Origin: Lucifuga dentata
Taxonomy: Eukaryota; Chordata; Actinopteri; Ophidiiformes; Bythitidae
Assembly: GCA_014773175.1 (NCBI GenBank)
Contig: VXCM01000162.1
Coordinates: 251,237-315,236 of the forward strand
DNA: 64,000 nt
Direction of reading: 5' to 3'
A program made the translations under genes and the position numbers. Below are positions 1-14,000 of the stretch, piece after piece (position 1 is the stretch's first letter; the number at the start of each line of letters is the position of its first letter). The notes beneath the pieces are model-generated. The model had not been told where the DNA came from. It was given only the letters and a program-made list of their open reading frames with translations, and made no database searches.

Positions 1-3000
1 TTATGTTTTCTGTGAGGGAGCATCTTTTGTATGAACTGTATGAAATGTTCATAACAAGCTTTTTCTCTCATGAGATTTGGAGCGTCAGCTTTAAGATCCT
101 GACAACCACTAACAAGCCAAGAACACACCACACCTTTCTTTTACCAGAGGGAACAGCCAACCTGTCCAGCTTTGAGACATTATCTTCGATGTTTTGGGAG
201 AGAAAACCATTAGAAATAGTTTTATTTCACATTAATAAACTCAATGAGGACTTTCTTGCTGGGAATTGCAACTACTGATGTCCTCAGCTACCTTCTTTTT
301 TTGGGGGTGGAAAGAGCTGCGCAACTAACTTGACAAAAAGATGATCAGGCTGCTAGAGGAAATACAGACACCACCTGGGAAAAGCTTTTCTTGCTCATTT
401 TGCCAGTCTGTTGTAAACTACACCTCACCTCTTGATTTGCTGTCTGTGCTCAGCTATGCACCCAGCGAGACATTTTAACTGGAAAACAAAAAAATCTACA
501 TGAGGCCATTCTATGCCTAAATATGTCACAAACACTCCTAAATGTTCAGCTCTACATGGAACGACAAGGAGAAGCTAGTATTTAAGAGTAAACATGAAAT
601 CAAATCTTCAGATGAGGCGCATTAACTTGTACCTTTATTTACACTGCTTGCTACATGCAAAAGCAAACACTGAGATCTGCTTATGAGTAGAGGACATAAA
701 ACTTAGAGGCAAAACATTGCAATTTGGTGCGTGAAAGTAGTTGTACATTCAAAAGCCTAGTGGGTGAAAAACATCCATGACAAAGTTTTTTTTTTAAGTT
801 AAATTTGAACTATCAAATGACTACCTCGCGTGATCGCACTGGATGACACCATTGTAGAGGTTGAACGAAGAACTGGCTGTGTGCACACAAAGTCTATGAC
901 CAATGTCTTCAGTCTGAGCTCACAGCATGCTAAAGTTTTAGCATCAGAAGTGTTAGGGTACTAGTGTTAGGGTTTACCTAAACAAATAGTTCATTTTGGC
1001 TTTAGAAAACTAGCCAGCAGGCAAAGGCAGCAAAGCAACTAACACTAATGATGACATGCAACTATTAATGCCAACTTCTTTAGTATTCTGTCAAACACTC
1101 GCTTAAAGGGGCAGTGCACATTCCTAACTGCACTTGAAAGAAAGATGGGGGCGTAAAAAGTTTAGCTAAACAAAGCTTATCTTGCTGAGATGTCATACTC
1201 CTCACTTTAAAAATGCAGCTGTTCATATCTGGCACCTGGAATAAAAAGCTGATGGACTGAGGTTTTTCACTCAGTAAAGTTATCCAGATAACTTATTAAA
1301 ACCTGCTTCTTGGAACACAGCCAGATACATAGCTACATCTACTGTAGCCTGAGAGGGTCATCAGCTACACTCAGCGATGACTTTATGGTGTATCTGTACA
1401 ATCTAACATAATGTAAGTTTCACAGAGATAGGATTTATGGCAGGGCTGTTGCATTGGAGTGCATCAGGCTGTAAAGATGTGCCTAATTAAACTGCTACTC
1501 TACATTCACTAAAGTTTTTAATATGATAGCCCTATAGCTTCTATACTGTATCATCTACCTGTACAAGTCATATTTGGCTTTTCTTTTGTGGCAGATTTAA
1601 AGTCTGACAATTACAAATCTGACAATTATAATTCTACCATGATCATGTTTTGATGTTAAGATGGTTAAATCTATAGCTGAGAATCGTGTGTCCTGCTGAA
1701 ACCCTCGATAAGCTAAATTCATAGTCTGATATAAATTTATGGCTTCATTTTGATCAATAACTGCTGCTTTAAAATAAAGTTTTTCTGAATACACAGTGGC
1801 TCAAATAAGCATTTTGCCATAAATCACTGTCAGAAGAGCTAAAGGCTGTGACTTTGGTAAGGTCATAGCTGTGTAGTTTCATTTAAGTTATTTACCATTA
1901 AAGGAATAACATGGATTTGATTGAATCCTACAGATCCCCTCAATGTAGGAAACCAAAGAGCTGTGTAGCTGAGATTAAAACCACAATAATCACACAATTC
2001 AGTTCAACCTTATTCCTTATTTACCCCTCTCGTGGTATTATGGAATACTGTATATGGAACATTGTAATAAACAAATGTTAAAACCTACAGTAAACACATC
2101 CATCATTATCAAAGCAAGAACCAACAAGCTTTTATTAGTACTCATCACCTTGGTCACCTGTTGATCATAAAGGACAAAGTCTTGGGACATATTAACATAA
2201 GTATGTATTCTGAGACTGCCACTACCACACCTGACTTTGGTCTAATTATTTCTGTCCACAGGACCAAGCCTGCTGAGGTACTTTACAAAAACAAAACCAA
2301 TCTTTATTGCACTAAGGGTTACTATGACTGTATGTACGGTATGTATGCAAGGCTGCCTATAGATTGATAGTCCAGGTTAAAATCTCTCTAGTCATAATAC
2401 CAAAACAAACAATCAGTGTTATAAAGAATGCATCCACCACTTTGAAAATGCATCCAAAAACTTAAGGTAATCATTTAACACTGCTTTCTCTTCCCACTTC
2501 ACTGCGTTCAGTTCAGCCTGTAATACCTTTGTTTACATACAATAAAGTCTTATAATTGTAATTAAATATTTATTTGTATTGAAATTCTCAAAAATAAGGA
2601 CATCTATAAACAGCTCTAACAAGATCAGCCATTATGTACGTCACACTCATTTATGTACATTCACTCACTTCCTACTTAAAGCTGACTTCCTCAACACCCC
2701 AAATTATAATAACTGGAATAATATCCTCTTCAGATGACGTTATAAGAGCAGTAAATGGATGCAGCGTAATGTTAACTCCTTACACGTTGTCAAATCCTAC
2801 TAATTTATAAGTTGCAGTGGTTCACGTAAGCTAATAACTATCGTTAGCTTCTTGGCAAGCTGACATACGTTACATTACAACTAAAACACAAACACAGGAA
2901 CTAAGAAATGTGCTGAAAATCTGAACACAAGCACGTTTAACGCTGCTTAATGTCAATGCAAATGACAGCTAAAGTTAGCTAACACCGAGCTAACATATAC

Positions 3001-3628
3001 TAGTAGTTACAGAGAAAAGGCAACATTTAGAGTTGTCAGGACAGAAGTGGCATAACCTTGGCTGACATTTGATCGTTAAATTGAGGTTTACATCAACAAC
3101 ATTAAATATGACGTTATCGAACCAAGACGAGAGGCCATTTCAGGCAGGGCATGACACCTGAACCTGATCTCCGGTTGATCAGGACATGATGCAGCTGAGG
3201 CCTTGTTGGAGCGTTAACCTGGGATTACCAAGCTAGCAAATCGACTGTGGCGTTAGCTAGCTGCATATTCGTTTATTTCTTAATTACCTAGCTTCAAAAC
3301 CTAAAAGAGCACAACTGCGAATTATAAACACTTCAGCAATCTAAAGAATAAAACTTAATTTTAGCATTAAGCGTTGTCACCATAAATATGTCACCGGACA
3401 CGTAACTTCAGATATGTAGCCCAGCAGGTATTTAGCACGGATACAGCTACAAGTCTACGCAAACCATGCTAGCTGCTGACAGGCACAACCCCGGTGCAAT
3501 AAGGGCTGCGACTTCCTATGCAGCACCACAGCCACAGTTGTCAGCGTACTTCCAAACAAACCTCTGATAATTACTCACACGTTGTGCTATTTTCGTGTAT
3601 TTTCAGTTAAATGTTAATGTTAGGTTAT
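1..3628. other. Non-coding DNA, no gene seen
   Basis: AT-rich sequence with stop codons in all frames every few hundred bases at most and no family match. If the candidate exon at 3635 is real this is the first intron of a minus-strand gene. From about 2750 to 3560 there are many TTAGCTAAC-like words and more CG dinucleotides, possibly promoter-proximal. Confidence 0.5.
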
Positions 3629-3634
3629 ACTTAC

Positions 3635-3800
3635 TAGCCGTAATGATGCCAGAAAATAACTGGAATCGTCTCTATTAGCAATGGAGGGAGGAACACACTA
3701 GACATTCAAAATGGTGGTTACTCGAGCCTCATCACATCTACCGCAGGCGGAAGGTTACATTGACATGTCCCAGAGGTGTGTGGACAGAGCGCGGAGGGCG
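3635..3800 (-). promoter_or_regulatory. Candidate non-coding first exon and promoter of a minus-strand gene lying off the left edge
   Basis: On the minus strand ACGGCTA|GTAAGT gives a consensus donor at 3629-3634. Upstream of it are an AAAATGGTGG element (YY1-like, about 3708-3717) and a CG-containing stretch. In human the divergent neighbour of ZNF821 is, as I recall, IST1, so this could be its 5' UTR exon, but no IST1 coding exon lies in 1-3634. Confidence 0.3.
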
Positions 3801-5859
3801 GACAGATGAAGTTTATCATGGCTGTACATTAGCCTGCACTCACAGGACTGCTTCACTCACAGGACTCCAACTCTGCTCGAGAAGCCGCCTTCATATAACA
3901 GTGATCACCGGACAGCATGGGTAATAGTAGCATTATGGTTTGATGGCAAAACAGATGTGTAGTTGGCTGCACTGTTAACCTGGGTTGTGATTTGCTGGTT
4001 GCTAGTTAGCTAGCTTGTTCTTTTCCATCGTTCACTGGTACTGGTATGACTGTAACGGCTAGGCTAGGTAACAATAGCCAACTAATCTTATCTCATGGCT
4101 GATTGACTGAATTAAAACCCGTAATGTGGCTTTCAGTTTGCTTATTACTACTGTATGTCATCTGTCACTTCCTGTACAATCGTTGTGGATTTTATGACAC
4201 GAAGAGATTATTTTGTTGAAGTGGCAAAACGCTGCGGATGAATACATTTTTCCTCTCCTAGCCACGTCAGTGCTGCGGTCCGTTCACTCGTGGCAGTCAC
4301 TGATGACGACTACATCTAGTGTTATGACTTTTGCAGCTCTGTGGTTTGGGGCGCCATCTAGTGTTGGTATTGTATCTTACAGATAATTCAGGAAGCTGGT
4401 TTATTAAAGGAGGATCACACGACTTTACACATCAGATTCAGTTCATTGGGGTGCGCCATTCAGTTTACAAAAATAACTGTATAAAGGCGTTCGTGGCTGT
4501 AGAAGGCGCTGTGCAATATCAGGAAAACTGGCGTTATGGCATCACAAGGATTACTTCATTTTAGTGATGAAGACTACAAGTTTGAAAACTAAACCCATTC
4601 ATGGAAGTTGGGGTGTGAGTATAAAAGAACCAAAACGTTATAGGAGTTTGTTTAGTTTTCAGACTTGTGTCTTCATCGCCAGCATGAAGTAATGTCAAAT
4701 GACTGCACAATGAAAATGTTACATATTTCGTAAAAAAAATTACAAAAGACCTTTTTTGAAATGTACATAGAAACATAATCAGCCTTAATCTAACTCCAAG
4801 TGCCTACAAGTCATGCCTATGTCATGGTGTATATAGGTCTACACCCATAATATCAATTGCTCCATAGTCTTGTCATCAAAGTGAACAAATAGCACTCCCA
4901 CCAAGTCACCTGGGTAAGTTGGACTAAAACTCAGAACCTACTCAAATCAAGCTTAAAAACTGTTTTGGTTTTGCTCATTATAATTCCCCAGCTAATAATC
5001 ATTCAGTAGCATAGGGTACGTTTTGTCTTCATGAGTAGTGTCCTGAAAGATAAACATCTTTTTTCATAAACAGGATGAGAGGCATTTTGTTTGGTGTATG
5101 GAATAGTGTTTTGAAGCTATGGAGAACATGACTGTTTGCAGCTGAGAAGTGTTGAGACCAGCATGTGAACTTGAGTACAGCGGTAGTCTAATCAATTGCA
5201 GGAAAATGTTACAATAATTATTTCTTATTAGTCTGTCCATTTCTGTTCATAATACACTAGTAATTTGACAACAATGAAAATGTGCTTTTAAAGGCATGTA
5301 GTGCTTAATAACAAAGTAAGTGGTTAACAGAAAATTAACAATTTTAAAAAATGGATTAACCTTTGCAGTCATTTATGAAGTAAAAAGGTCAGAAATATAT
5401 TGATTCTCAAAAGTGGGGATTTGTTGTTTTTCTCAGTTTCATATGAATGTAAATACAATCTTTTGTCCTTTATAAGACTAAGTAAGACATTTGACGATGT
5501 CGCTTTTGACTCTGGGAACTTGTCACACAGGCATTTGTATTTATTTGACTTATAGGTTAAATAATTAATCATTTCATTGAAAATGCTGATGCATTAATCA
5601 GTACTGAAAAACTAATTAAATAGTGTTTGTAGATTTACAGGACATCCATTCAAAATATAGTTTTTATATTAGAAATATATTATTGTTTCAGTGCCTCATA
5701 AGTACAGCAAAACAGATTCTGACCACTCAAATATATATATTTAATTTATATTTTAACCGGTTATTGAATGCATGTCCCTGTAATATATCTCATATTAGGT
5801 ATAGTTAATGTAATTAATATTACGTCGACTAGTTGTTTTTTCCCCCACAGTACCTGAAC
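3801..5859. other. Non-coding DNA between the candidate left promoter and znf821
   Basis: No coding exon recognised. A direct repeat CACTCACAGGACT (about 3838 and 3852) and a GCATGG|GTAATAG motif near 3915-3926 leave open a plus-strand non-coding exon here. Confidence 0.45.
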
Positions 5860-6269
5860 GCACAATAACTCCCCACCCCATCCCTGCATATCCCAGAATC
5901 CTTTGCGGCGTCGCTGGTTGCTGTAGATCAGCTGGTGCGGCGGTGCAGTGAGCGTGCATGGGCTCGGAGTGGCTCGGTGCTCGGCGTTTCTGCTCGGGCT
6001 TGGACATCGTTGTAATGGGCCGGAGAGGGGCTGTTTAACGGCTGCAAGGATGTGACTCTTTACTAGATACGATTATTTTTCTTTTTGCCCCCGCCGTTGA
6101 TTATGAATGGCTGATCGGTAGACGGTTTACTCAGCCTATTATTATTATCTTGTTTATTATCTATCGGTTGTTTGAGCGGCTCTCCGTACGGAAGACAGCT
6201 GGACCGGGCACAGGATAACGGTCCGGGTTTAGGAGGAGATTCCAGTTTTTACCGGGAGTGGACAGTAAT
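5860..6269 (+). promoter_or_regulatory. znf821: znf821 promoter and 5' UTR, CpG-rich, with a short upstream ORF
   Basis: This stretch is rich in CG dinucleotides compared with the AT-rich flanks and ends at the znf821 start codon. At 5889-5908 the sequence reads ATATCCCAGAATCCTTTGCG, which resembles the ZNF143/STAF site core (TCCCA-nn-AT-n-C followed by TGCG) found in many TATA-less vertebrate promoters. If transcription starts upstream of 5958, the leader holds a 26-codon upstream ORF (5958-6038, MGSEWLGARRF...) that ends well before the main start. The transcription start itself cannot be fixed from sequence. Confidence 0.55.
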
Positions 6270-6309
6270 ATGTCCAGGCGAAAACAGACCAATCCCTTCA
6301 AAGTTGACT
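6270..6309 (+). CDS. znf821: znf821 coding exon 1
   Basis: It encodes MSRRKQTNPFKVD plus the first base of a Trp codon. The donor is ACT|GTAGGT. A second GT four bases downstream (TAG|GTATTG) has the wrong phase for exon 2, while 6309 gives phase 1 and rebuilds TGG (Trp) across the junction. Confidence 0.88.
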
Positions 6310-8018
6310 GTAGGTATTGCAGGTGTTATCTGATACCATTTTACCAGCTATTCATACACGTTACGACAGTTATGTGTGTGATACTGTGGCTGTTTGGCAG
6401 GAATGTCATGAATTATTATTGTTTTCTGCATATACATTGTTTTTGTACATTGATGCTTTGGCAGCTTTCTGGATTTCAACAAATGTATCAAAGACATCGT
6501 ACGTATCAGATTATTTCATATCAGCAGATGATATGAAAGATTTAAAGATGTACAGTGTAGATTTAGTATATAAGAGGAAGAGCACAGAGAATTTTTTTTT
6601 TTTTTTTTTTTTTTNTTTTTTTTTTTTTTTTTTTGTATAGCTGGTGATGGCCATATCACTGAGGTCAGTGGCTGATTTATGAATTTGAAACTAGCAGTGA
6701 CGTGTCCCACTAATTTGAGATTTTCACACACATTTTTGTGCACTGTGTTTTCTTTGCTGTTAATCTGTGCAGCATGTTATGGATAGTGGCTAAGTGTGTT
6801 TCTGAGACTTGTTTGGCTATCATTCCTGCTACAGATTAATTTAGAAAAATCTCTCTCAGGCATTAAGAAGACACAGATCTCAGTCTCATCACAGCCAAAA
6901 TATTGTTGGACTGTGATCAGAAAGGACAAGCCTTTCAGCTTTTACACTTCATAGATCTGGCTGACATCAATTCAATTTGCACTGACATCTCAGTTTCATT
7001 ATAATGTAACAGGAAAGTAATACAATACATATATTCAGCAACATCACAGCAAATCCCTCACTAATAATTAATAATCAGCCTATCACGGCATTAGCTGTAT
7101 TACAATATAAAGTAAACCATTGTTTACCTACTGAGTATTTGGGACTCACACTGACAGATTTTGATTAAAATGAACTTATCTTTCACGTAGACAAAAATGC
7201 TGAGAACGGTGACATCTTGATTTGAGAATTTTGTCATAATCCTATTACATGGGCAGACAAACGATTATATTGAATTGTAGGCCTGCCCTCGCTATTCAAA
7301 GACTTGCTACACTAATGCATACATTATTTCTCCTGCTGATGAACTTCAGATGAGCTCAGCGTTGCACATTGTTCTTGCAGGCCTTCGCTTAAACAATGTA
7401 ACAGTGGTGCCATCACACGTAACTGTAGCATCATCATTCCTCTTCCAGTGTTAAATTCATATTGTAATGTAGTTTTGGTTAACTACGTTGTTGATGTCCC
7501 CATGCGTTGACTTTTGACTTTCAGCCTGATTGATCACTGTGATGGTGAGCTGACACCTGAGGGCACGCCTCCACCGGGGGATTGACTAGCATAATCTTCT
7601 GAAGTTATGTATGCTGCAGCCTTCCTTTCTAAACATAGTTTGAGGGTGAAATACATCTCGCATTTGCAGCCACAGTAATCCCTATGAGTTAATAAGATCT
7701 TTGCTGCTCTGTTGAGAGTCCACAGAGAGGGAGCAGAAAACCCTGAAGAAGGCCTTAAACGCTGTAATGTTGATATACGTTTTTTTGTGGTTCATGCTCT
7801 GATGAATGTCACACTTTTGGCAAATCATGCCATAACGTCAGTGGAGTACGAGTACTTTACATTTACTTTCCTGTGCTCAGCTTTGACTGTTTTACTTTAC
7901 TTTTTCTTTTTTCTTGCGTGGTATGAAGTGAATGCATAGAACCCCACCCCCCAGAGGGATCAGGCAGACAGACTGACAGACCAGACAGGCAGGAGACGGT
8001 GTGACAGGCAGGCAGGCT

Positions 8019-8064
<46 letters not shown>

Positions 8065-11000
8065 GAATTCCAGACAGTAATACAACTATGCTGGTTCTCT
8101 TTCTTCATGTCTGAGGCTTTCTTTGCTGTCTTTCATACTGATTACCTGCCTGTGTTTGTCTTCTTCCTCACTTTGCTGCTCAACTGCAACAAGAAAAACA
8201 GAATTACACAAAGTTAATCAGGATTGGAGCTGGACTCTGGTGAAGAGTGGTTGCGTCAGTAAATAGACACAAGTTTGTTTTGCAGTGTATGTGTGTGTGT
8301 TTGTTGTTGTTACATTGAAGAAAAATTTGAAGCAGAAAAAGTAGCCTGTTTGAGATATGAAAGTTGTATCACTCAGTGCATAGTATGCAGGTTATTTCAG
8401 AGCATTTAAAACTTTGGTGTCAATGTTGTATAGAAGCCACAGAGTTTTGTTTTGTTTTTTTTACTTGTATTTCGTCTAAGGTGTTAGGTGCAGTTTGAAT
8501 ATTTTTTTTACTTCATCTTTTGAGTTTTACATACTCTTCTTCTCTTTTTCCCAGACATGCTGCAGCTACTCAGTACACTTCCCAATATTTCATTCATAAT
8601 ATTTAACATTTTTAAGCATAAATAGGAGTTTGACAGAATCCATCCTTTTTTTGTGAAGATTTTCTGTTTATGTTAATGTCTAAAAAAAAAAAAAAAAAAA
8701 ANAAAAAAAAAAAAAAAAAAAATCAACACTTTTTCTTTAAATTAGGCACCAATTACTCAAAGTGAGAACTGATTTGATTTGTGGCTCACCATCTTTATTC
8801 TCCCAAACACCCAAGGTCCTGCATATGGATGGAGGACAGGGGGCCTCAGCACTTCCTGCAGATTCAGACAGTTGTGTGTCTGCGTGTGTGTGTTCTGGAG
8901 GGGATGGTGGCTGAAGGGGGGGGGGGGGNCCCCCTTTTCTGTGTCTATTGGCTGATGAGTTTGTCTCTTTGTCTGGATTCAGTCAGACACTGCGTCACCT
9001 CCTGCCTACAGACGCACAGACTCGGAGATAACATCGCAGTGGCAGAGACTGAGGGAGGAGGAGGAACAGGGAGGGAGGGAGCGAGGAGAGACAGATGTAC
9101 AGACAGAGCCCAACAGAGTGGGGGATGGGTATCTCTCACACATCAATCATTGGCTATGTGCCGTGAAGCCAGCTTGCTGTAGTAGTTCATAGTTCAACAC
9201 TCCAGCCCACTCGAGCGGCACTAATGAATGCCTGGATTTGTATGGGAAAAGTGCCCAAAGTGTGTTCACATCCCACTTCTCCTCATGAGCAAAGTGGTAG
9301 AATGACAAACTTCCTCAAGATTATACCTCTGTCCTTCCAACACTGTGTGTGTGTAATACCTCAGGATTGTGACGAGGGCTGTAATTACTTCTGTCACTCT
9401 CAGGTAACAGAAATCATGATCTCGCTCCCATCCCTAATCTGTATTAAAGGAGAGAGAGCAGACAAGGAAGCAAAATAGGATTTGAAGCGATTGTGAATTG
9501 AAGCATTCTGAAGAGGGATGCTGTATGTGAATGCTTAACCGCCTGTGCTGAAGCAATGTTGGCAGTGGGTGTGTGTAGTCTTCATTTTTACAGGGTCGAG
9601 AGTAATAATAAAAATGAAGAGCTCTCGCCCAGTATTGCAACCAATAGCACTGATGCAAAGCGATGCATTGGAAACGGTTAAATGAGCCGCATATGGGCTG
9701 CCATGGTACGAAGCTCTATCCTCCCCCTCAAAGCCTGATAGTATAGATATGGAGTAGTGAGAGTTACATACAAGCAAGGAGGACAGAGGGCGAGCCAGAC
9801 TGTTGAGTGTGTGGGTGGTACTGAGAGAGAGACACACTGAGCAATGCAGTTAGCTAGAAGAGCAAGTGCAGGCTGTTTCCCCCGTGGAACTGCAGTATGG
9901 CTGTCAAACAGCAAGCATGTATGTGTAAGTGAATGTGTGTGTGTGTGTGTGAAAAAGTGGGGGGTTGGGATGCAAATGAAGTTGATGTGTGTGTATGTAG
10001 CCCTTTGAACGTGTATCCTTATTTTATCGCATCAGATGGTTCATAGGTGTGCGAAGAAGTTCCTTAGTTCTTGTGGTCCAAGCCTACGCCTACACAGTGT
10101 ATCCCAGGATACTGTAAAAAAAAAAAAAGTAAAATTCTGTATTCTCTCTAGCTGGCGCTACGGTTTCACTTTTGTCAACCTTAAGCATTAATCACCTACA
10201 CCATTCTGAGCTTAATCAAAATCATGTTTGGCAAAATCTCCTGAGATGCGAAGGCTGGGCACATATCTCCTTAGTACAGTTTTAAGGGATCATTATTATG
10301 AAATAACAAGCTCCAGCTATACGTGAATGCAGTAGTGTTAAAAAATTCATACGTTGTTGTGTTATACATGCACTAGATGCTGATTCAGTGTTGCTATGGA
10401 GATGAAGCACTCATGCTTGATGCAGTGTGTGGATAAAAAGCTGTAATCGTGTTTTAAAAGAAACATCATTTATTGGTCTACAAACTCTTAAGTATCTTGA
10501 TTATAGACTGTATGTAAGATGTATTTGTGGATCAGCTTTCAGAAGTCCAGTTATCATGGCTCATGGTTTGCAACACGAGTCTGTCTGTTTGTGGGTTTCT
10601 CATGCGTGTTGGACATTCTGATGTCCTGACAGAGGTTTGTGGTATACAGGACACTGGCATGCACTGGCGTCTAGACATCTTCCTGAAAAGTTTATACAAA
10701 GACAGTTTCTCTACAATCTGAAACCTACAATAGCCTTTTCTTCCATTTATGTACACCATCAGTTTTATACTAGTGCAACCATCAACTCACTAGTATAATG
10801 CAAAATTAAATTGCAATTTAATACTAATACTACCACTACTACTACTAATAATAATACAGGAATTTCAGGTAAAATAATCGAACATTCTCATATTTTTTTT
10901 TATTCAAAGCATTAGAGAACTTGTTTAAAAATAAGTGGTTGCATTGAGGCTTAAGTTAGAAAAACAAGTAAACATTTAACTAGGATAAGTTTTAACCATG

Positions 11001-14000
11001 AGCTGAAATGTTGCTTGTTATTCTGGAAGCATAAAACTTAGTGTACCCACTGCCTTCTTTTCCCTTATTGCGTGTGTTGAAACTTAAAGCGCCACACCAG
11101 TCGTTTCACGTTTGAGCCCAATAAATGCTACCCGCATACACGTTACATTAATGCTAGCCATTTTCCAAAAAATGCTACTGGAGCATTTTTGAATTGTTTT
11201 TCCTACCTTCCAGACTGCCATTGGTTTCAGTTCATTCCAGTAAGCTGTAAAAATGAATTGCAGAAACTTAAAATAGGTAACATGCTTAAGATGAATAATC
11301 CATCACAGCAAACAACATTTTTTATTTTTTGAGCTTCTTAATTTAACTAATTCAACAGAGCGCTACACAGAAGAAAATGCATGTCTCCGCCAGTGAATGT
11401 AGTCCCAGGAGAAACCTGCTTTTGCCAGAGAAATTAAAATGACTGTGTCTTCTACAGCAGGTGAAACATTGAATTTTAAGGTGGGCGTGTCACCTGAACA
11501 TTTGATTTTGAAAGATTAGGGGCTTTGGCAAAATAACACAAAGACTAAAATATATTTAGAAAATGTATTTTCAACATTATTTTATATTTGATTTCATATT
11601 TGGAAAATGGTTGGCAGTATTGTAACCTGTATGTGGGTAGTATTTATTGGGGTCAAACATGCAAAACCACTGGTATGGTCCTTTAACTCATCTGTGAGAC
11701 AACTATAAAATATGAAGTAATACAAACTACTCAAATAAGCTCTTAATGCAGATGCAGAGGCTACAGCATCACCCCGTTAAATCTGTTAAGACAGTCGGAT
11801 ATTTTAAAAAATAATGAATAGATGTACATGAAACTAGTTTGAAAGGCTGGTCATGGGGGGTATAAATTATATAATTATATATTAACTTTTCACGGGGNTA
11901 GAAGCATTATGTTGCAGTTCTCTAACCTGTCACACATGATCTATTTTGGTTACATGTGGTTTCATTTGCAGACCTGGCATGCAGTTCTTGGCATTTTACT
12001 TATTTATACAGTGAGCAACCTTTCCCACACTGTTTTGTCTCCAACAAACAGCTTCTCTGTGTTCTCTGTGGAATATTTACTGACTGTCACTGTCTTTCTG
12101 CTTTCAGGGCCATTCCACACTTCAGGCATCACAGGCCTTCAGCACACTATTAACATGGATGGCAGGGACGAATTCACAGAGGACAGTGAATGCTGCAGCA
12201 ACAACTCCCAGGAAGTCCAAGGCCAGGATAGTATGTCAGGTACAGGATGGAGGGATGGGACAGGAAAGTAGTGGACTCTGTAGGACATCCTTGGACTGAG
12301 GGGTGTTAGTGAGAGTAAGCCCTGCTCTGTGTTCTGTTGTCTGTCTGTATTGATAGGGCTGTGTTTGCCTCCATAGAAGACAGCGATAGCGACCCAGACA
12401 ACCACGGTGAAGACTCGTCCTCCAACACCTCTGCTGACGACCACATGACCACCAAGAGAGCGCAGTGCCGCCTACAAGGAGCGGGAGTCAAAGAGGTGAG
12501 AGGGTTGTTACCACCATCGACAGTATGTTTACATGTACATGAAAACTTAGATTTTATTGCAACTTAAATAACTCCATTTTTATAATGCCATGTAAACTCC
12601 AGAATAAGACTGAAATCAACATAAATCGACTCAGAGTAACAGCCCTAGATTATTCGTTGGAAATCAATTTACTAAATTCCATCAGTTTACAGTTGGCATA
12701 AATAATCTCGCATTTCCTCACCTGCCACACTTCTATTCATAACTGATGAAGCAACAAGTGTGTATTCAGTGACTGACGGGATTCTGTTAATCCCATCCCC
12801 ATGCATGTGTTTTACAGTGTAGCATGCATGTAAACATGCTCAATGAAATGGGGTGAAATAGTGTAATTTCTGAAATTGGAAAGAGGAAAATTTGCGATTT
12901 ATACTTGCAATCATGCCTTACTGAAAATAACTATGCAAGTTAAGCTAATTAGCATTAGCATTTCAGTTTAATGGATTTGCGTGGACCAGCTCTGATAGCA
13001 GCCAATATGTTCAGTGCTCAGACCGTCTGTTTGAAAGTGTTTAGCTTGTATGTGAGTCACATCTGACAGCACACATCATCATCATCATTGTGTCATTCTA
13101 AGTGAATCATTAAGGCTTTTTGAGAATGTTACTAATTCACACTATCAATCTATCACCATATAGCGCTCACAGAAGTGCTTCAGCTGGAAGCCTGTGAAGC
13201 GAGTACTGACTCCATAAAAAACAACACACAGATAACAACCCAAACTGCCAGCATTTCTCTTTATGTATGCAACATCTGATTGGTTCTTCTGCTTCGCTCC
13301 GATTAGGTTCTTAAATTATAATTCTCAAGGATCAGAACAAGGAACAAACAGCTTCTATAAAAAAGCTTTTATCCACTTTTCCTTTTACCACAATATGTTC
13401 TGCCAAAATATTTTCAGTGGATATGAGATCCACGCACAGTGCTGCGGACAGGAAAGTTGCAGAAATGAAGATGAAGGTTTTAAAATGAAGTATTTGCTGC
13501 TGAAATGTGTTGTAATGGTTGCTGGTTTTCTTCAGGAGAGCGAGGAAGGGGCAGACCAAAGCAACAACTTTGTTTGTCCTCTCTGCACGCTGGACTTCAG
13601 CAGCCCTGAGAAGCTCATATCTCATGTCTACCAGGTGAGGACAACAATGGCAACAGTATCTTCTTTGTATACCCTAGATTTCTCATCTAAACATCACATA
13701 CTTGAAGCAAACAGCAGACACATGCAGCGTATTATTACATGACCAGCAGTTTCATTTTTGAGCAGTGGTTGCATTTTATTGTGATCCCCTGCGTTCCTCT
13801 GAAACATTGTAAGAAGCACGCACAACAAAATGAAGAATTAATTCCGTAATTATGGTTTGCATTTCATGTTTATATGTTCTACCCCATTTTTTTCTCTTTA
13901 CCAGCACACAGCTATGTTGAGCAACACCAAGAGCTATGTGTGCCCAGTGTGTGGGCGAGCCCTGAGTTCTCCAGGATCCCTTGGACGGCATCTTCTCATC

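Larger units (their letters stand above)
6310..12107 (+). other. znf821: znf821 intron 1
   Basis: 5.8-kb intron holding contig-join homopolymers at 6615, 8702 and 8929, a CA microsatellite, a GGGA-rich purine stretch (9040-9130), the copy-1 transposon, and an N at 11898. No additional exon could be supported. Confidence 0.8.

Noticed and set aside
6317..6640. ORF continuing from the znf821 start region into poly-T
   Set aside because: It is intron 1 readthrough ending in a homopolymer with an N.
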